A stretch of DNA of 64,000 nucleotides from positions 132,058,112 through 132,122,111 of the forward strand of contig CM038047.1 of assembly GCA_021397845.1 (NCBI GenBank). The letters run 5' to 3'. Source of the DNA: Areca catechu (lineage: Eukaryota > Streptophyta > Magnoliopsida > Arecales > Arecaceae). The position numbers were made by a program, and so were the translations under genes. Below are positions 9,426-21,018 of this stretch, piece by piece. Position 1 is the stretch's first letter, and the number at the start of each line of letters is the position of its first letter. The notes under the pieces are model-generated. The model did not search any database. It worked only from the letters and a program-made list of their open reading frames with translations, and was not told the origin of the DNA.

Positions 9426-10753
9426 CTGGCATTCCGCATCACTCCTGTAATAGAAATGCTCCACCCTGGCTCGGGGCTCAATGGCACGGCACCCATGCTT
9501 CCCATGGAAAACTGCTCCACCTGAGGGACAAGACCTGGATTATGCCAGCAAACACCCCCAATAGGAAGATCTCCATCTGAGGATGATCCGATAGGGAGAG
9601 GATGCTAACAGAAGAAAACCTTGCTAAAAGAGGGTATCGGAAAAGTGACATCTCGATGAAGCCCCAGATCTAGTCTAGGCCATTTACCTCATAAAAAATG
9701 GAAGAAGGAATCTCCGGCGAGGGGGAAGAGACAACTAGTAAGGCAAAAGGAGCAAAAGGGCAAGGAATCAAGAAGGAGAACCTCCCTGCACTTTAATTTC
9801 CCACTCACTCCATTTCTTTCCACTTGACCAGACATTCTCTTCTACGCAGAGGAATCCCAATCCTTCGTCATAGAGGATCTATTTTTCTTGATCGTCGAAG
9901 TGTCCCCACTGGAATCCCCAGCCTGAGTCTCCTCTTTTTTATAGGGTAAGATGGCCGCAAAGTTGACCGGAAAGAGAACCCAGTACCTGGAGGGAGCCCA
10001 ACGTGACCACAACATGTCAGAGCTATATGCCGTGGCGATCTAGGTGGCAACACCCCTCTCACAAGTCAAGACGGGCGATGGGGTGGGAAGGCTGCAAACC
10101 CTGGTGGGCATGTGCGACCGGCCTACTCCCAGCCCCGCAAGTGGGAGCACCGATAGCGACCCAGAAACATGATGCCGCCATCTCTGCCAAACCTAACGCG
10201 ACCTTCAGGAAGGTACTCCTTGAGGGGGAGGCACCCCGTTGGGCCTGTGCCCCATGTAGAAGAGCACCCTAACAGGGCTCCAGGTCCTGTTCTGCAGTGC
10301 TCTGCCAAACCAACATCCCTTACAGAGGCATGCCTTGCCACGACTCCAGGTCCTGTCCTACGGAGCTCTACCAGATATGTGTCCCATGTAAAGACGTGCT
10401 CTACCATGCCTCAAGGTCTTGTCTCGTAGAGCTTCGCCGTGCCTGCACACATCGTAGTGGCATGCTTTGCCAAGGTTCCAGACCCTACTCCAATGTCGAC
10501 TTCTATATTAGTAAATGAGACCTCCAGCCAAAGGGCAAGCATCTCCAGCTAAACTTAAGAGAACCCTATCTTTTCTTCCATCCCATTTTCTCTCATCCCC
10601 TTTCTTAAGAGAACCCTTTCTTGATCGCCGAACTAACTTGAGCATTGGGGTATCCCTCTCAAAATCCCCAAACTAAGTTTCCTTTTTCTTTTTTTTGCAG
10701 GTCCAGCAGGCCGAGATCTCCCGAAGGGAGGGACACGATCTCCTCCAGGGCAC
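9426..10753. other. Unassigned GC-richer interior, possible degraded retroelement
   Basis: No protein family is recognised. A plus-strand frame from ATG 9950 is broken by a stop after about 30 codons. The stretch 10240-10500 has a degenerate repeat of roughly 70-80 bp (CCAGGTCCTGT, GAGCTCTACC-type blocks). A polypyrimidine tract followed by TTTTTTGCAG (about 10690-10700) resembles a splice acceptor. It follows a primer binding site, so it may be the interior of a retroelement, but its identity is not shown by the sequence. Confidence 0.4.
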
Positions 10754-10868
10754 CTAACATGGCGTTAGGACCCATTCTTCTCTGGAGCACCTGATGTGGT
10801 GCCAGGACATGTTCTTCTCTAGAGCACCTGACATGGCACCAGGACCCATTCTTCTCTAGAGCACCTGA
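10754..10868 (+). repeat. 37-bp minisatellite split by element B
   Basis: There are three copies of a 37-bp unit (CTGACATGGCACCAGGACCC followed by an ATTCTTCTCTAGAGCAC-type half). A partial fourth copy resumes at 20425 on the other side of B. This shows the insertion point of B and confirms that 10868 and 20425 were once adjacent. Confidence 0.85.
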
Positions 10869-12162
10869 TGATGCGGAACTAATGTGCATGCGATTATTTT
10901 TGTATATTTTATATATGGGGTGAGGTGGTTAAATCCCGAATATCTGATCAAAATAAGATGTAGAGTGTTCTATATGAATCTTAGAAGCTACGCATGCAGA
11001 TCAGGACCTAAGAAAGTAGTAAAAAGGGGATCATCGGGACTAAGAAGCCTCGGTTAGGGCCAGTTCATCTACAATAAAATTACTAGAAAATATAGGGGTG
11101 TACCTGGCAACATCTGATGCACCTGGTGAAGATCACAGTGAAGAGATCACTCGTTCCTTGAAGGATGCGGCCAGAAAAATCAAGCCGGAGGCCCGCGGAT
11201 TCCTGGCTTTCTGCTCGGTGGTCCAATTGCAGTCCGGCTGGAGTTGTTGGATTCGTAGGAACTCGGGAACCTGCAAACAACCATCAAGGGTTAGAAAACA
11301 AAGCTGGAAACAAGAAGAATTTTAGAAAATGTAGCAAGGGTGTGTTGGAAGAAGAGGCTTGGAGGCTTGGAAGAAGGTTGGTCGGTTAGGGTTTCTTCGG
11401 GCAGCACTTCGGCAAGACTTCAGGCTCACACAAGATCCCTTAATGCACACAGCAGGGAGTCACACAGCAAGAAAAGAACTCAATAGAATTTTTATTCATC
11501 AAAATAATCCACCTCATACATGAGAAGGGGTCCTCTTTAAATAGGCCCAAGCAAGGACACATATGTCATTACAAATGAATATCATTCACACACAAAGTCC
11601 TAATCCTAGCCCACTCTCCCTCAAATCTTTCCATATGACACTAGGATACTCTCTCCCTCTCTTTTGGTCAGCCAAGGGAGGTGACCATGAGGAGGCCAAC
11701 CAAGGGGGGTGTCCATAATCTGGTTTGAATCCCTGGTTCCCTCTTGGGCCTTCATCTGGCCCAATTAGCTATGGGCTATAGTTCAGGGCTCCTGGGCTTT
11801 TGATTTCTCCTCCTGAGTTCTTCAAATCTTTAGGCTGGGTTGGACTTGGGCTTCACGTCCATATCTTCAAACTGGTTGGACTTGCTCTTCACTTGTATGA
11901 TATGGTCTTGAGTCTTCAGTGTACTTGGACAAGACTCAAAAATAAAATTAGCTCAATATGAGCTGACAGCACTAGACTGAACTAACTCAATATGAGCTAA
12001 CTAATACAAAACTGAGATGACAAGTCAAAAGACTCAAATGACAAACTACAATGGACTCAGATAGACTAAGCCCTTATTACAGATGGGCATATATGTTATT
12101 AATCAATCTACAGAGGGTTGAGAAGCCTCTATCTTATTCTGGTGCTTCTGGTATCCGCACAA
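10869..12162 (-). repeat. 3' LTR of element B
   Basis: It is 1294 bp and pairs with 19128-20424. On the minus strand it starts TTGTGCGGATACC (first bases mutated from TG) and ends CCGCATCA. It shares LTR blocks with A and D, including the AGCTCAATATGAGCT inverted repeat and a TATTTAAAG TATA-like box (complement near 11535). Confidence 0.9.
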
Positions 12163-13785
12163 ATTCTCCCGCGATGGGAGGAAATTGACCCTATCGAGTG
12201 AAGAACAGGCTGGCTCACATATCTCTTAAGAATGTTTGGGTCGATGTGTTGCAAGTCCTCTCAAGAAATCCATGAATCGTCCGACTCTGGCCGGCCTTGC
12301 CATCGAACTAGGAAGCGTTGATAGCCACGACCCTGGGTCATAATGGCTTGATCATCCAGGATACACTCGATCCGTTCTCCTCTCTCAGGCCAATTAATTG
12401 GTGGAGACTTTGGGTAAGGGTCACCTCAACAGAAGGGATAGGTTTAAAGGTCTCACTGGATATTGCTGCCGATTTCCTGTACTCAACCAGGTCTGTAATA
12501 TTGAAGGTAGAACTAATGCCCATATTCGAAGGCAAGTCTAACACATAAGCATTTGATCCAACCTTCTTTAACACTTTAAAAGGTCTGGCTCCACGAGCAT
12601 GAAGCTTCTTAACGGTCCTGGGTGGAAATCGCTCAGGCCTAAGCCTAATCATGACAGAATTCCTTACTTCAAATTCACTGATCCTTCTTCGGGAATTAAC
12701 CAATTTCTTATAAGTTTCATTGCTTAGGTTAATCTTTTGGCTAATATCCTTGTGCAAGTCTTTAATATGTTGTGCAAATGACTCTGCAGACTTTGAGACT
12801 CATGCATGAATAGGTAAAGAAATCATATCAATGGGGCGATTAGGCTTGTACCCATGGACTATCTCAAAAGGACTCTTGCCCGTTGTCCTATTTACTGAAC
12901 TATTGTAGGTGAACTCTGCTCTAGGCAACAAAAGATCCCATGTTCCAATGTGTTCACCTACCAGGCATCTAAGGAGGTTTCCTAGGCTACGGTTCACTAC
13001 TTCAGTTTGGCCATCTGTCTGGAGGTGATAGGAAGTAGAAAAATTAATCTTGGTCCCTAACAGGTGCCCAAAGGGTTTTCCAGAAGTAACTGGTGAACTT
13101 AACATCCTTATCTAAAAGATGGTTTTGGGTAGGCCATGGAGTCTAACCACATTATCTACAAAAAGCTTGGCTACTCTAGGCGCATCAAAGGTCTGAGAAC
13201 AAGGGATGAAGTGAGCCATCTTAGGAAACCTATCGACCACTACAAAGATAGAATCGTGTCTCTTTTGGGTCTTAGGTAATCCTAACACGAAGTCCATACT
13301 AAGGTCTTTCCAAGGGCGATCAAGCACTGGCAAAGGTGTGTAGAGACCAGTGTTTTGCTTTTGCTGTTTTGAAACAGCACAAGTTCTATATCTGGCTATA
13401 ATCTGAGCAACATGCCTTTTCAATCCTGGCCAATAAAATTGTTCTTCTATCGCTAAGATGGTCTTATTTCTACCAAAGTGACCTGCTAAACCTCTTGCAT
13501 GGGTCTCCCAGATTAGGAACTCTCTAAGAGAAGTCTTACGGATACAGAGTCTATTGTTGTGGAATAGGTGGCCATCATGAAGGGTGTACTCACTATGGGT
13601 GCTGGATGGGCCTAGCCTAAGGGTCTGAAAGATGTCACGAAAGTCTGGGCAGGTTTCGTACTCATCCTTAAGTCTATCAAACCCTATGACTTGGGTGCTG
13701 ACTAACCCTAAAAGCAAAGACCTACGGCTAAGGGCATATGTTACCTTATTATCAAATCCGGCATGGTGTTTCAGGACAAAGGTAT
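12163..13785 (-). pseudogene. B: integrase with chromodomain, broken
   Basis: The zinc-binding region (GHFGRNKTILAIEEQFYW, 13440-13500) has lost one cysteine (YRTC for CRTC). The catalytic core follows: SMDF, then the glutamate in TDGQTEVVNR near 13010. The GPY/F domain (RLRPERFPPRTVKKLHAR, near 12600-12660) and then a frameshifted chromodomain complete the layout. Stops occur around 13106-13112 and near 12790, and a frameshift near 12350. The protein would insert cDNA into the genome, but this copy cannot make it whole. Confidence 0.85.
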
Positions 13786-14145
13786 AAGCCTAAATGTATT
13801 CGATCCATTTATCATGCCGTGGGTTGAGTTTCTTTTGGGATTTTAGGAATCGAAGTGCCTCATGGTCAGAAAATAAGACAAACACCTGTGGTAGTAAGTA
13901 ATGTCTCCAATATCGATGGGCCTGGACTACTGCATATAATTTCTTATCATAGGTAGAGTACTTAAGCTTTGTCTCATTCAGCTTTTCACTAAAGAAGGCT
14001 ATAGGATGGTTTTTTTGACTAAGTACCCCACCTATTCCTACTCCCGAAGCATCGCAAGCAACCTCAAACACCTTAGAAAAGTCAGGTAATCTAAGGACGG
14101 GTGCATGGGTCATCTTATCCTTAAGATCTAGGAAGGCTTTATCAG
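13786..14145 (-). pseudogene. B: RNase H domain
   Basis: A 107-codon open stretch contains FEVACDASGVGIGGVLSQ, YDKKLYAVVQAHRYWRHY and FSDHEALRFL. These hold three of the acidic active-site residues of the Ty3/gypsy RNase H (Asp, Glu, Asp). It follows RT directly in the minus-strand polyprotein. A stop separates it from the integrase region. Confidence 0.85.
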
Positions 14146-15055
14146 CTAATTTGGTCCACTCAAAATATCCTTCCTAATAAAATCAGTTATGGGTGCGATG
14201 ACAGTACTAAAACCCCTAATGAATCTCCTGTAAAAGGTTGCTAGGCCATGGAAACTATGCACATTGTGGACACTAGTGAGTGTAGGCCACTCGATAATTG
14301 CACTAACCTTTTCAGGATCTGTAGAAACTCCCTTAGGGTTGACAACAAAACCTAGAAAGATAACCCTATGAGTTAGGAACTCACACTTCTTAAGATTGGC
14401 ATAGAGGCTATTCTCCCTAAGGGTCTGGTACACAAGCCTAAGGTGGCTAAGGTGGTCCTTTCTAGTCCTGCTGTAGATCAAGATATCATCAAAGTAGACT
14501 ACAACAAATTTTTCCATGTATTCTCTTAGGACCTGGGCCATAATTTTCATAAATGTATTGGGTGCATTTGATAGATCGAAAGGCATCATAACCCACTCAA
14601 ACAGGCCATCCTTAGTTTTGAAAGCGATCTTCCACTCATCCCCAGGTCTAATTCTAACCTGATGATAGCTGCTCTTAAGGTTGATATTTGAGAAAATTCT
14701 TGCACCGGCCATCATATCTAGCATGTCATCCAATCAGGGGATGGGAAATCTATACTTCACAGTTATCTTGTTGATAGCTCTACTGTCTACACACATCCTT
14801 CAGGTACCATCTTTCTTAGGGGTCAATAGAGCAGGGAATGCACATGGACTCAAGCTCTCCCTAATGAAACCCTTCCTAAGTAACTCTCCCACCTGCTTTT
14901 GTAATTCCTGATGTTCACTGGTGGTTCATTCTATAGTGAGGAAGGTTTGGTAAGGTGGCTCCTGGGACCAGATCTATGGCATGTTGGATGTCCCTAAGGG
15001 GTGGTATTGATCAGGTAAATCCTTAGAAAAGACATCCTTAAATTCTTTAAGAGCT
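14146..15055 (-). pseudogene. B: reverse transcriptase
   Basis: The 195-codon open part (14146-14733) begins at LDDMLD and contains SNINLKSSYHQVRIRPGDEW, a DLSNAPNTF block and the catalytic YFDD followed by ILIYS. The upstream fingers region is in the same frame but has stops (for example before 14733). It matches the intact RT of H closely, with substitutions such as GLSNAP to DLSNAP. It would copy element RNA into DNA. Confidence 0.88.
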
Positions 15056-15713
15056 TCAACAACTTCTGGGGGTGTTCCTTTGGGTTGACTCATGAATTTC
15101 TTTGTTGGTCAGGATCCAAACAGGGTTATTCTTAGTAATCTCCTTCTCTAACTCCTTAGCCTTAATAAGGTTAACCCCTGGTTTCTTATACTTAAGGCTA
15201 CTAGAACCTCTCTTTACTGGGTCTCTAGGTGGAGTTGGATGGATAACAAACTTATTCCCCTGGTGACGAAAGGCACAGACATTGGTTTGACTGAACAAGG
15301 TTGCATCATGATCATAAAGCCAAGGTTGACCTAAAATGACACTACTGACTTTTATGGGAATAACATCACACCAAATCTTTTCCTCATAGGTTTGTAGTTT
15401 AACTAATATTTGGCATCTATACTTGAATTGGAGGGATGTGGAATCTACCCAAGAAACCTTGTTTGGGTTAGGATGGGGAACTGTGGTCAGCCCTAAAGAT
15501 TTTACGGTACCAGCAGAGACGGATTTGACACAACTCCCACTATCTATGATGATCTTAAACACCTTACCCTCTATTTTAACAAACGTTTGTAGGATGTTAG
15601 TCCTACACCAATCTTCCTTAACTAGGGTTTGGGTCATGATACACCTAACCACTCCTAACAGGTCCTCGGACTCAGGTACCTCTTCCTCTCCTTCGTACTC
15701 ATCTAACAAGTGA
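15056..15713 (-). pseudogene. B: aspartic protease and linker
   Basis: A 217-codon stretch starts with the acidic DEYEGEEE linker. It continues into a retropepsin-like domain with the active-site motif IDSGSC and a hydrophobic ILGQPWLYDHDA block. The C-terminal part (NLIKAKELEKEI) corresponds to the sequence at the right window edge in H. This enzyme would cut the Gag-Pol polyprotein. The acidic linker here is the counterpart of the acidic regions in A, D and J ORF1. Confidence 0.85.
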
Positions 15714-16786
15714 TCATCAGCCTCATAGATTTCTCTTTCAAGTTCAGTTATGGGTTTAGGCTCTTCTTCCTCTAGCTCACCTAAATGTAAGGCACTAATT
15801 GGGCATTGTCTAGCAAAGTGGCCCAGGTTTTGACATTTAAAACAAGCTTTCTAGGGATTGTAACTCCTATTGACCTCTACAGGTTTACCTTGATCATCTC
15901 TACGAGCCACAGAAGTGCTAGGTTGAGGTCGACTCGGGCCTGGCTGACTAGGACTGGGTCAACTCAAGCTAGGTCAGCTAGGCATGGGTCAGCTCTGTGT
16001 AGATTGGTTGGTTCCTAGGTACTGGCTAAGGTATCTAGTGGGCTCAGGTTTACGGAAACTAGGCCCTCTCTGAAAATGCTCATATCCCCTAGCAACCTGA
16101 TAAGCATGGTCCAAGTCCCTGATGTCTCTCATGTAGAGCTCCCTCTTGATATCCTCTCTCAGGCCAGCCCTAAACCTAGACAAAACAACATCCTCTCCCT
16201 CATTTGAGTCACATCGCATGGAATACTCATCAAATTTTGTGATGTACTCATCTATGGTCTTTGTATCCTGACTCAACCGCTACCACTGGTCTAATAAACC
16301 CTATCAGAATGTGGGTGGAACGTACTTTCCCCTAGGCTTAGCCTTCATGACTCTCTAGGTAACTATGGGGTCTTGGTTTCCTAGCCTATAAGTTCTTTCC
16401 ACGGTAGCCCAATACAACCTGGCCTGGCGGACTAGCTTAAGCTTGGAAAATCTAGACTTTCGTTCCTTATACATGTCATACCATTTGAAATACTGGTCAA
16501 CCTCTCCCTCCCATTCAATGTAGACCTTAGGATCAAGACATCCATCAAAGGTGGGTGCGTCTAAACTTATGTTCTTGTAGGCTCTATTCTCCTATTCTAT
16601 GAAGTCATGATTGGGTCTTCTAGGATGAGCCTCTAAGACTGGGTCAGGATGATGGGGTCTCCTACGTTCAGCCTCATAATAGAGATCACAGTTTGGAGTC
16701 CTCCTAGGGTCAGCCTCATAGTAAGGATCAGGGTTTGGGGTTCCCCTAGGTTCAGCCTCATAGTAAGGGTCACGATGAGGGGCTCT
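15714..16786 (-). pseudogene. B: gag, capsid and zinc knuckle part
   Basis: On the minus strand this holds Arg/Pro-rich sequence (RRTPNPDPYYEAE-like), then a capsid-type retrotransposon gag domain (WEGEVDQYFKWY, LRFRAGLREDIKREL-like, 16000-16560). A CCHC zinc knuckle follows, CFKCQNLGHFARQC (15801-15846). Several in-frame stops are present. The capsid and knuckle would form the particle and bind RNA. These two domains are the ones missing from A and D. Confidence 0.85.
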
Positions 16787-18016
16787 TGGTGGGGGAACCA
16801 GGTTCAGAAAGAAGCTTCAACTAATACCAAGTTCTTTATGGATTGAGACTAGGAACTCAAGTCTCGTATGAGTCCTGTATATTTATTGAGTCCTGTTTTA
16901 TTTTCTTTTGGGTTTTAAAGTTCAATTAGAGTCAATTAGGCTTTATATTGAGTCAAGTTCAAGAGCTACTTGAAATTGGGCCAGAGCAGCTTTACTTGGA
17001 GTGCCACATCATCATGGACCACCGGTGCCAACTCATCACCAGAGGACGTCACATCACCTTTGCCATGTCATCTCCAAGGGGCGCCATGGAGAAGGATGCA
17101 CCATGTCACCATGCCACCTTGCCATGCCACATCATTGCCACCTCACCTGCCACGTGGCATCATTCAAATTTTAAATTACATGAAAGCTACAAGTGGTCGA
17201 CCAATGAGTGTTTTCAAATTCAAAGGAGGTCGGCCAACTCCATCCACAAATCATGCAACCAGCTCCACCAAATCCTCCACATTTCATGTAACCCCCCCTA
17301 ATATTTCTCCATGATACGGGGAATTTCAAATTGATTGAAAGGCCATTAAAAGCCTCTTGTACGCCCATGGTAAAGAAAAGCTTTTTTGGATGAATGAAAT
17401 TTAAGTGAAGTAGTAGTTGAAGAAGGTGTTTTTTTGGTAGTATCCTCTTTTTTCTTTGGGTGTGTTTGATTTTCTCTTCTCAAGCTTTCAAGTGTCCAAC
17501 GCCAACATCCACCTCTAGGGATCCATGCCTCCATCGAAGTTCCTTACCTATTTGGTTTCTTTGTTTTGATATCTTTCAAATTGGTCCCAGTCTAACCCGT
17601 TCATTATGCAAGATCCTTCTACGATTCGGAGTTCAAGAAAAGGGTTCTCTTGCCAAAGATCAATGTTGAATGAAACTAGTTTCTTTGGAATGCCAATCTT
17701 CCACTTTTGGGATAGTTCGTCTAAGAGCTTCAATGGATCTACTAGGGAGTGATCATTTTGGATAAATAACACCTCCTAATCTCTTAAGTCTAAGTTATTG
17801 AAGATCGTTACTAAGGTTTAAATTCAATATTTATTAGCCCTAATCTTCTCTAGGATTTAAATAACTACGTCGCGACGTAAGTTCCAAATTTCAGTGCTCC
17901 TTCCATAGCTTTACCTTAGTACTTTTGATCAGAAATTTAGTACCTGTTAATAGGCTTCATTGCTCTCATTTCTCAATCCATCATTTAGATTGCATTCTCT
18001 TCATCGTGCCTCATCA
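16787..18016 (+). repeat. Solo LTR K, 1.23 kb, inserted in B gag
   Basis: It starts TGGTGGGGGAACC and ends CCTCATCA. It is flanked by GCTCT at 16782-16786 and 18017-18021. The first codons preserve the tail of a chromodomain ORF (GTRFRKKLQLIPSSLWIE in one frame), which matches the end of the H polyprotein. This shows that the family's integrase stop lies inside the LTR. No internal sequence remains, so the copy arose by LTR-LTR recombination after insertion. Confidence 0.88.
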
Positions 18017-18255
18017 GCTCTCCTGGGATGGGGAGGTGACTCAAGTTCTGGTTCAGACTGGATCATACGTGTCTCCTCTAGGGTTCCTAGTTGATCAAGT
18101 CTATGGGTCAACTAGGCGTTTGATTGATCAAGCCTAAGATTGATGGATTAGGCTATCCTCTCTCCAAGGGCATCAATTTTGGCATCAAGATGATCCATGG
18201 GTTCAGCCATTTATGAAGGTGGTGGATGATATGAAACCCCTGATCTAGTGCTCAT
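18017..18255 (-). pseudogene. B: gag N-terminus
   Basis: The ATG (complement at 18253-18255) starts MSTRSGVSYHPPPS and is followed by a stop where A has a Gln codon. The region continues with a DHLDAKIDALGERIA coiled-coil-like part and ends at ESPPHPRRADEA, where K interrupts it. The first 15 residues are shared with ORF1 of A and D. They tie those non-autonomous elements to a gag of this type. Confidence 0.82.
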
Positions 18256-19113
18256 GCAAGACTTGATCAAACCAACTACAGCTCCCTAGACCTAGAGTCT
18301 AAAACTAGATGCTCAATCAGGATGGCAAACAAGCCATAGTAACCCTGTACTCAGCCAGGCAGGTATAAGGGGAGTATTAGGTCCCTGATTGCCAATCCTA
18401 GACACCAATCAGAGATTGGCTAGGTAGGCGGACCAGCTCACAAATCCTTTGGGACTGAATCCCTGAACCACCGTTCTAGACACTAAGCACAAGAAAAACA
18501 CAGGTTAGCTTGACATGGTGATATGACACTTAGCCCGGACACGATCAATTGGTGTCCCTAGCCCACTAGGGCAAATTAAGTCTAATAGATTTTAAGTAGG
18601 CTTGGGACTAAATGCAGGGGATGTGATTTTGGGCTAAGGAGAGGTGATCAAATCCTCCCTCCATCTGACATAGCAAGAGTGCCCTTAAAGGTAGTTTATG
18701 CAATGATAGCAGGTAGATGATGCAAAATTTGGATTCAAGTATTTTAGGTAGCTTTTATATATGTAATTTTTTTTTTTTGTTCTTTTATAGAAATATGATT
18801 TGCAGCCAATGACCTAATATGCTAAAAACATATTGAAAATAAAAGATTTGCAAAAAAGATGCTAAACAAAATCCTAAATCTTCCAAAATTATCTTGCTGA
18901 AAAATAGAGCCGAGAATTTATAGGCTGTATTTCCGCTTGCAGAAATTGCACAGATTGAGATAAAATCTTTAAAAATTTTGTAAAATACGATGAATTAATA
19001 TAAATCCACCAAAAGAAAAATCAGAGTTTTTGGTGTTCTGAGTAGGGAGAAACAATTAAAATAACAGTATATATATGGACTGTGATGGGTGCAGAAAACG
19101 AGCCTTAATCTAA
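18256..19113 (-). other. B: untranslated leader
   Basis: There are no coding signs. The segment 18260-18690 is shared with the leaders of A and D. The part nearer the primer binding site (18720-19100) is AT-rich with homopolymer runs. Confidence 0.6.
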
Positions 19114-19125
19114 GCTCTGATACCA
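19114..19125 (-). promoter_or_regulatory. B: primer binding site (initiator tRNA-Met)
   Basis: The minus strand reads TGGTATCAGAGC two bases after the LTR end. Confidence 0.95.
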
Positions 19126-19127
19126 GA

Positions 19128-20424
19128 TGATGCGGAACTAATGTGCATGCGATTACTTTTGTGTGTTTTATACGTGGCGTGAGGTGGTTAAATCCTAAAT
19201 ATCAAATCAAAATAAGATGTAGAGAGATCTATATGAATTTTAGAAGCTATGCATGCAGATCAGGATCTAAGAAAGCAGTAAAAAGGGGATCGCCGGGACT
19301 GAGAAGCCTCTGTTAGGGCCAGTTCATCTACAAAAAAATTACTAGAGAATATAGGGGTGTACCTGGCAACGTCTGATGCATCTGGTGAAGATCGCAGTGA
19401 AGAGATCACTCGTTCCTCGATGGATGCGGCCTGGAAAATTAAGCAAGGGGCCCGCGGATTCCCTGGCTTTCTACTTGGTGGTCAGATTGTGGCCCGGCTG
19501 GAGTGGTTGGATTCGTATGAACTCGGGGACCTATAAACAACCATCAAGGGTGAGAAAACAAGGCTGAAAACAAGAAAAATTCAGACAAGGCAGCAAGGGG
19601 CTTGTTGGAAGAAGAGGCTTGGAGGCTTAGAAGAAGGTTGTCGGCTAGGGTTTATTCGGGCAGCACTTCGGCAGGACTTCAAGCTCACACAAGATCCCTT
19701 AATGCACACAGCAGGGAGGCACACAGCAAGAAAAGAACTCAATAGAATTTTTATTCATCAAAATAATCCACCTCGTATATGAGAAGGGGTCCTCTTTAAA
19801 TAGGCCCAAGCAAGGACACATATGTCATTACAAATGAATATCATTCCCACACAAAGTCCTAATCCTAGTCCACTCTCACTCAAACTCTCTCCATATGACA
19901 CTAGGATACTCTCTCCCTCTCCTTTGGTCAGCCAAGGGAGGTGACCATAGTGGAGGCCGACCAAGGGGGGTGTCCATAAGCTGGTTTGGCTCCCTGGTTC
20001 CCTCCTGGGCCTTCATCTGGCCCAATTAGCTACGGGCTGTGGTTCAGGGCTCCCGGGCTTCTGATTTCTTCTCTTGAGGTCTTCAAATCTTCAGGCTGGG
20101 TTGGACTTGTGCTTCACTTTCATGTCTTCATACTGGTTGGACTTGCTCTTTACTTATATGATATGGTTTTGAGTCTTCAATGTACTTAGACAAGACTCAA
20201 AAAAAAAATTAGCTCAACATGAGCTGACTAGCACTTGACTGAACTGGCTCAATATGAGCTGACTAATACTGAACTGAGATGACAACTCAAAAGACTCAAA
20301 TAACAAACTATAATGGACTCAGATGGGCTAAGCTCTTATTACAGATAGACTTATATATTATTAATTAATCCATCGAGGGTTGAGAAGTCTCTGTCATATT
20401 CTGGTACTTCTGGTGTCTGCACCA
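19128..20424 (-). repeat. 5' LTR of element B
   Basis: It is 1297 bp and pairs with 10869-12162. It begins TGGTGCAGACACC and ends CCGCATCA on the minus strand, next to the CCTGA duplication. Confidence 0.92.
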
Positions 20425-21018
20425 CCTGACATGGTGCCAGGCCCCACTGAAGCTGTAGGCATAAGAGATATAGGCCACATCACCCTTAAAGAGTTAAACT
20501 CAGTTTAGGCGTTGGTTGTTTCAAGTCTCCTTGCTTTGAGGAGCAGACTCCCTGTGTCACCCATCCTTTCTGATTTTGTACTTTTCTCAATCTAGCATTT
20601 GGAAGAGAACCTTAATTTCTTCTATTTTATTTGATCAGAATAATTTTTGCCCTAGTTTGACGTTATCTTCCTCACAAAAATATGCGCACATATACATTTT
20701 ATGTTGTTTCTTTGGCTTTTTGCATCCCTCATCCTACTCTTTTCTTCCAACTTGGTACTGGTGTTTAACTTTTTCTGATGTTTTCCCCTCAGTGTTCCTT
20801 AAAGTGAATATTCTTTTGATAGTTTTTGCTTTGACCTTCTCAACTCTTCGTATTATCAGTAGGCTCTGTCTCTCTACTTTCTACAGTTTATTTTAATTTG
20901 TATGTTTTTTCTTTTTCCCCTATCTTTTAATTTCCTCAAATTAATCATCCTTTTAAGTTCTTCTCTCAGTTTCTACAAGTTTCTTCCAACTAACCTCCCC
21001 CTTTTTTTATTCTTTCAG
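20425..21018. other. Minisatellite remnant then AT-rich, intron-like sequence
   Basis: The first 17 bases complete the 37-bp minisatellite unit. After about 20560 the sequence is T-rich, without coding bias, and ends in a pyrimidine-rich tract and CAG at 21016-21018. It reads as an intron upstream of the first recognisable ACR exon. Confidence 0.5.

Larger units (their letters stand above)
10869..20424 (-). mobile_element. Element B: decayed full-length chromovirus, 9.6 kb
   Basis: It has LTRs at 10869-12162 and 19128-20424 and a perfect CCTGA target duplication (10864-10868 and 20425-20429). The primer binding site is for initiator tRNA-Met. On the minus strand the order is gag, protease, RT, RNase H, integrase, chromodomain, which is the Ty3/gypsy order. 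RT motifs (CVDSRAINKI-type, YFDD) resemble the Galadriel group of chromoviruses. All genes carry stops or frameshifts. A solo LTR (K) interrupts gag. The size without K is about 8.3 kb. Confidence 0.92.

Noticed and set aside
20576..20896. 106-codon ORF before the ACR relic
   Set aside because: T-rich, no family resemblance and flanked by splice-like sequence; it reads as intron.
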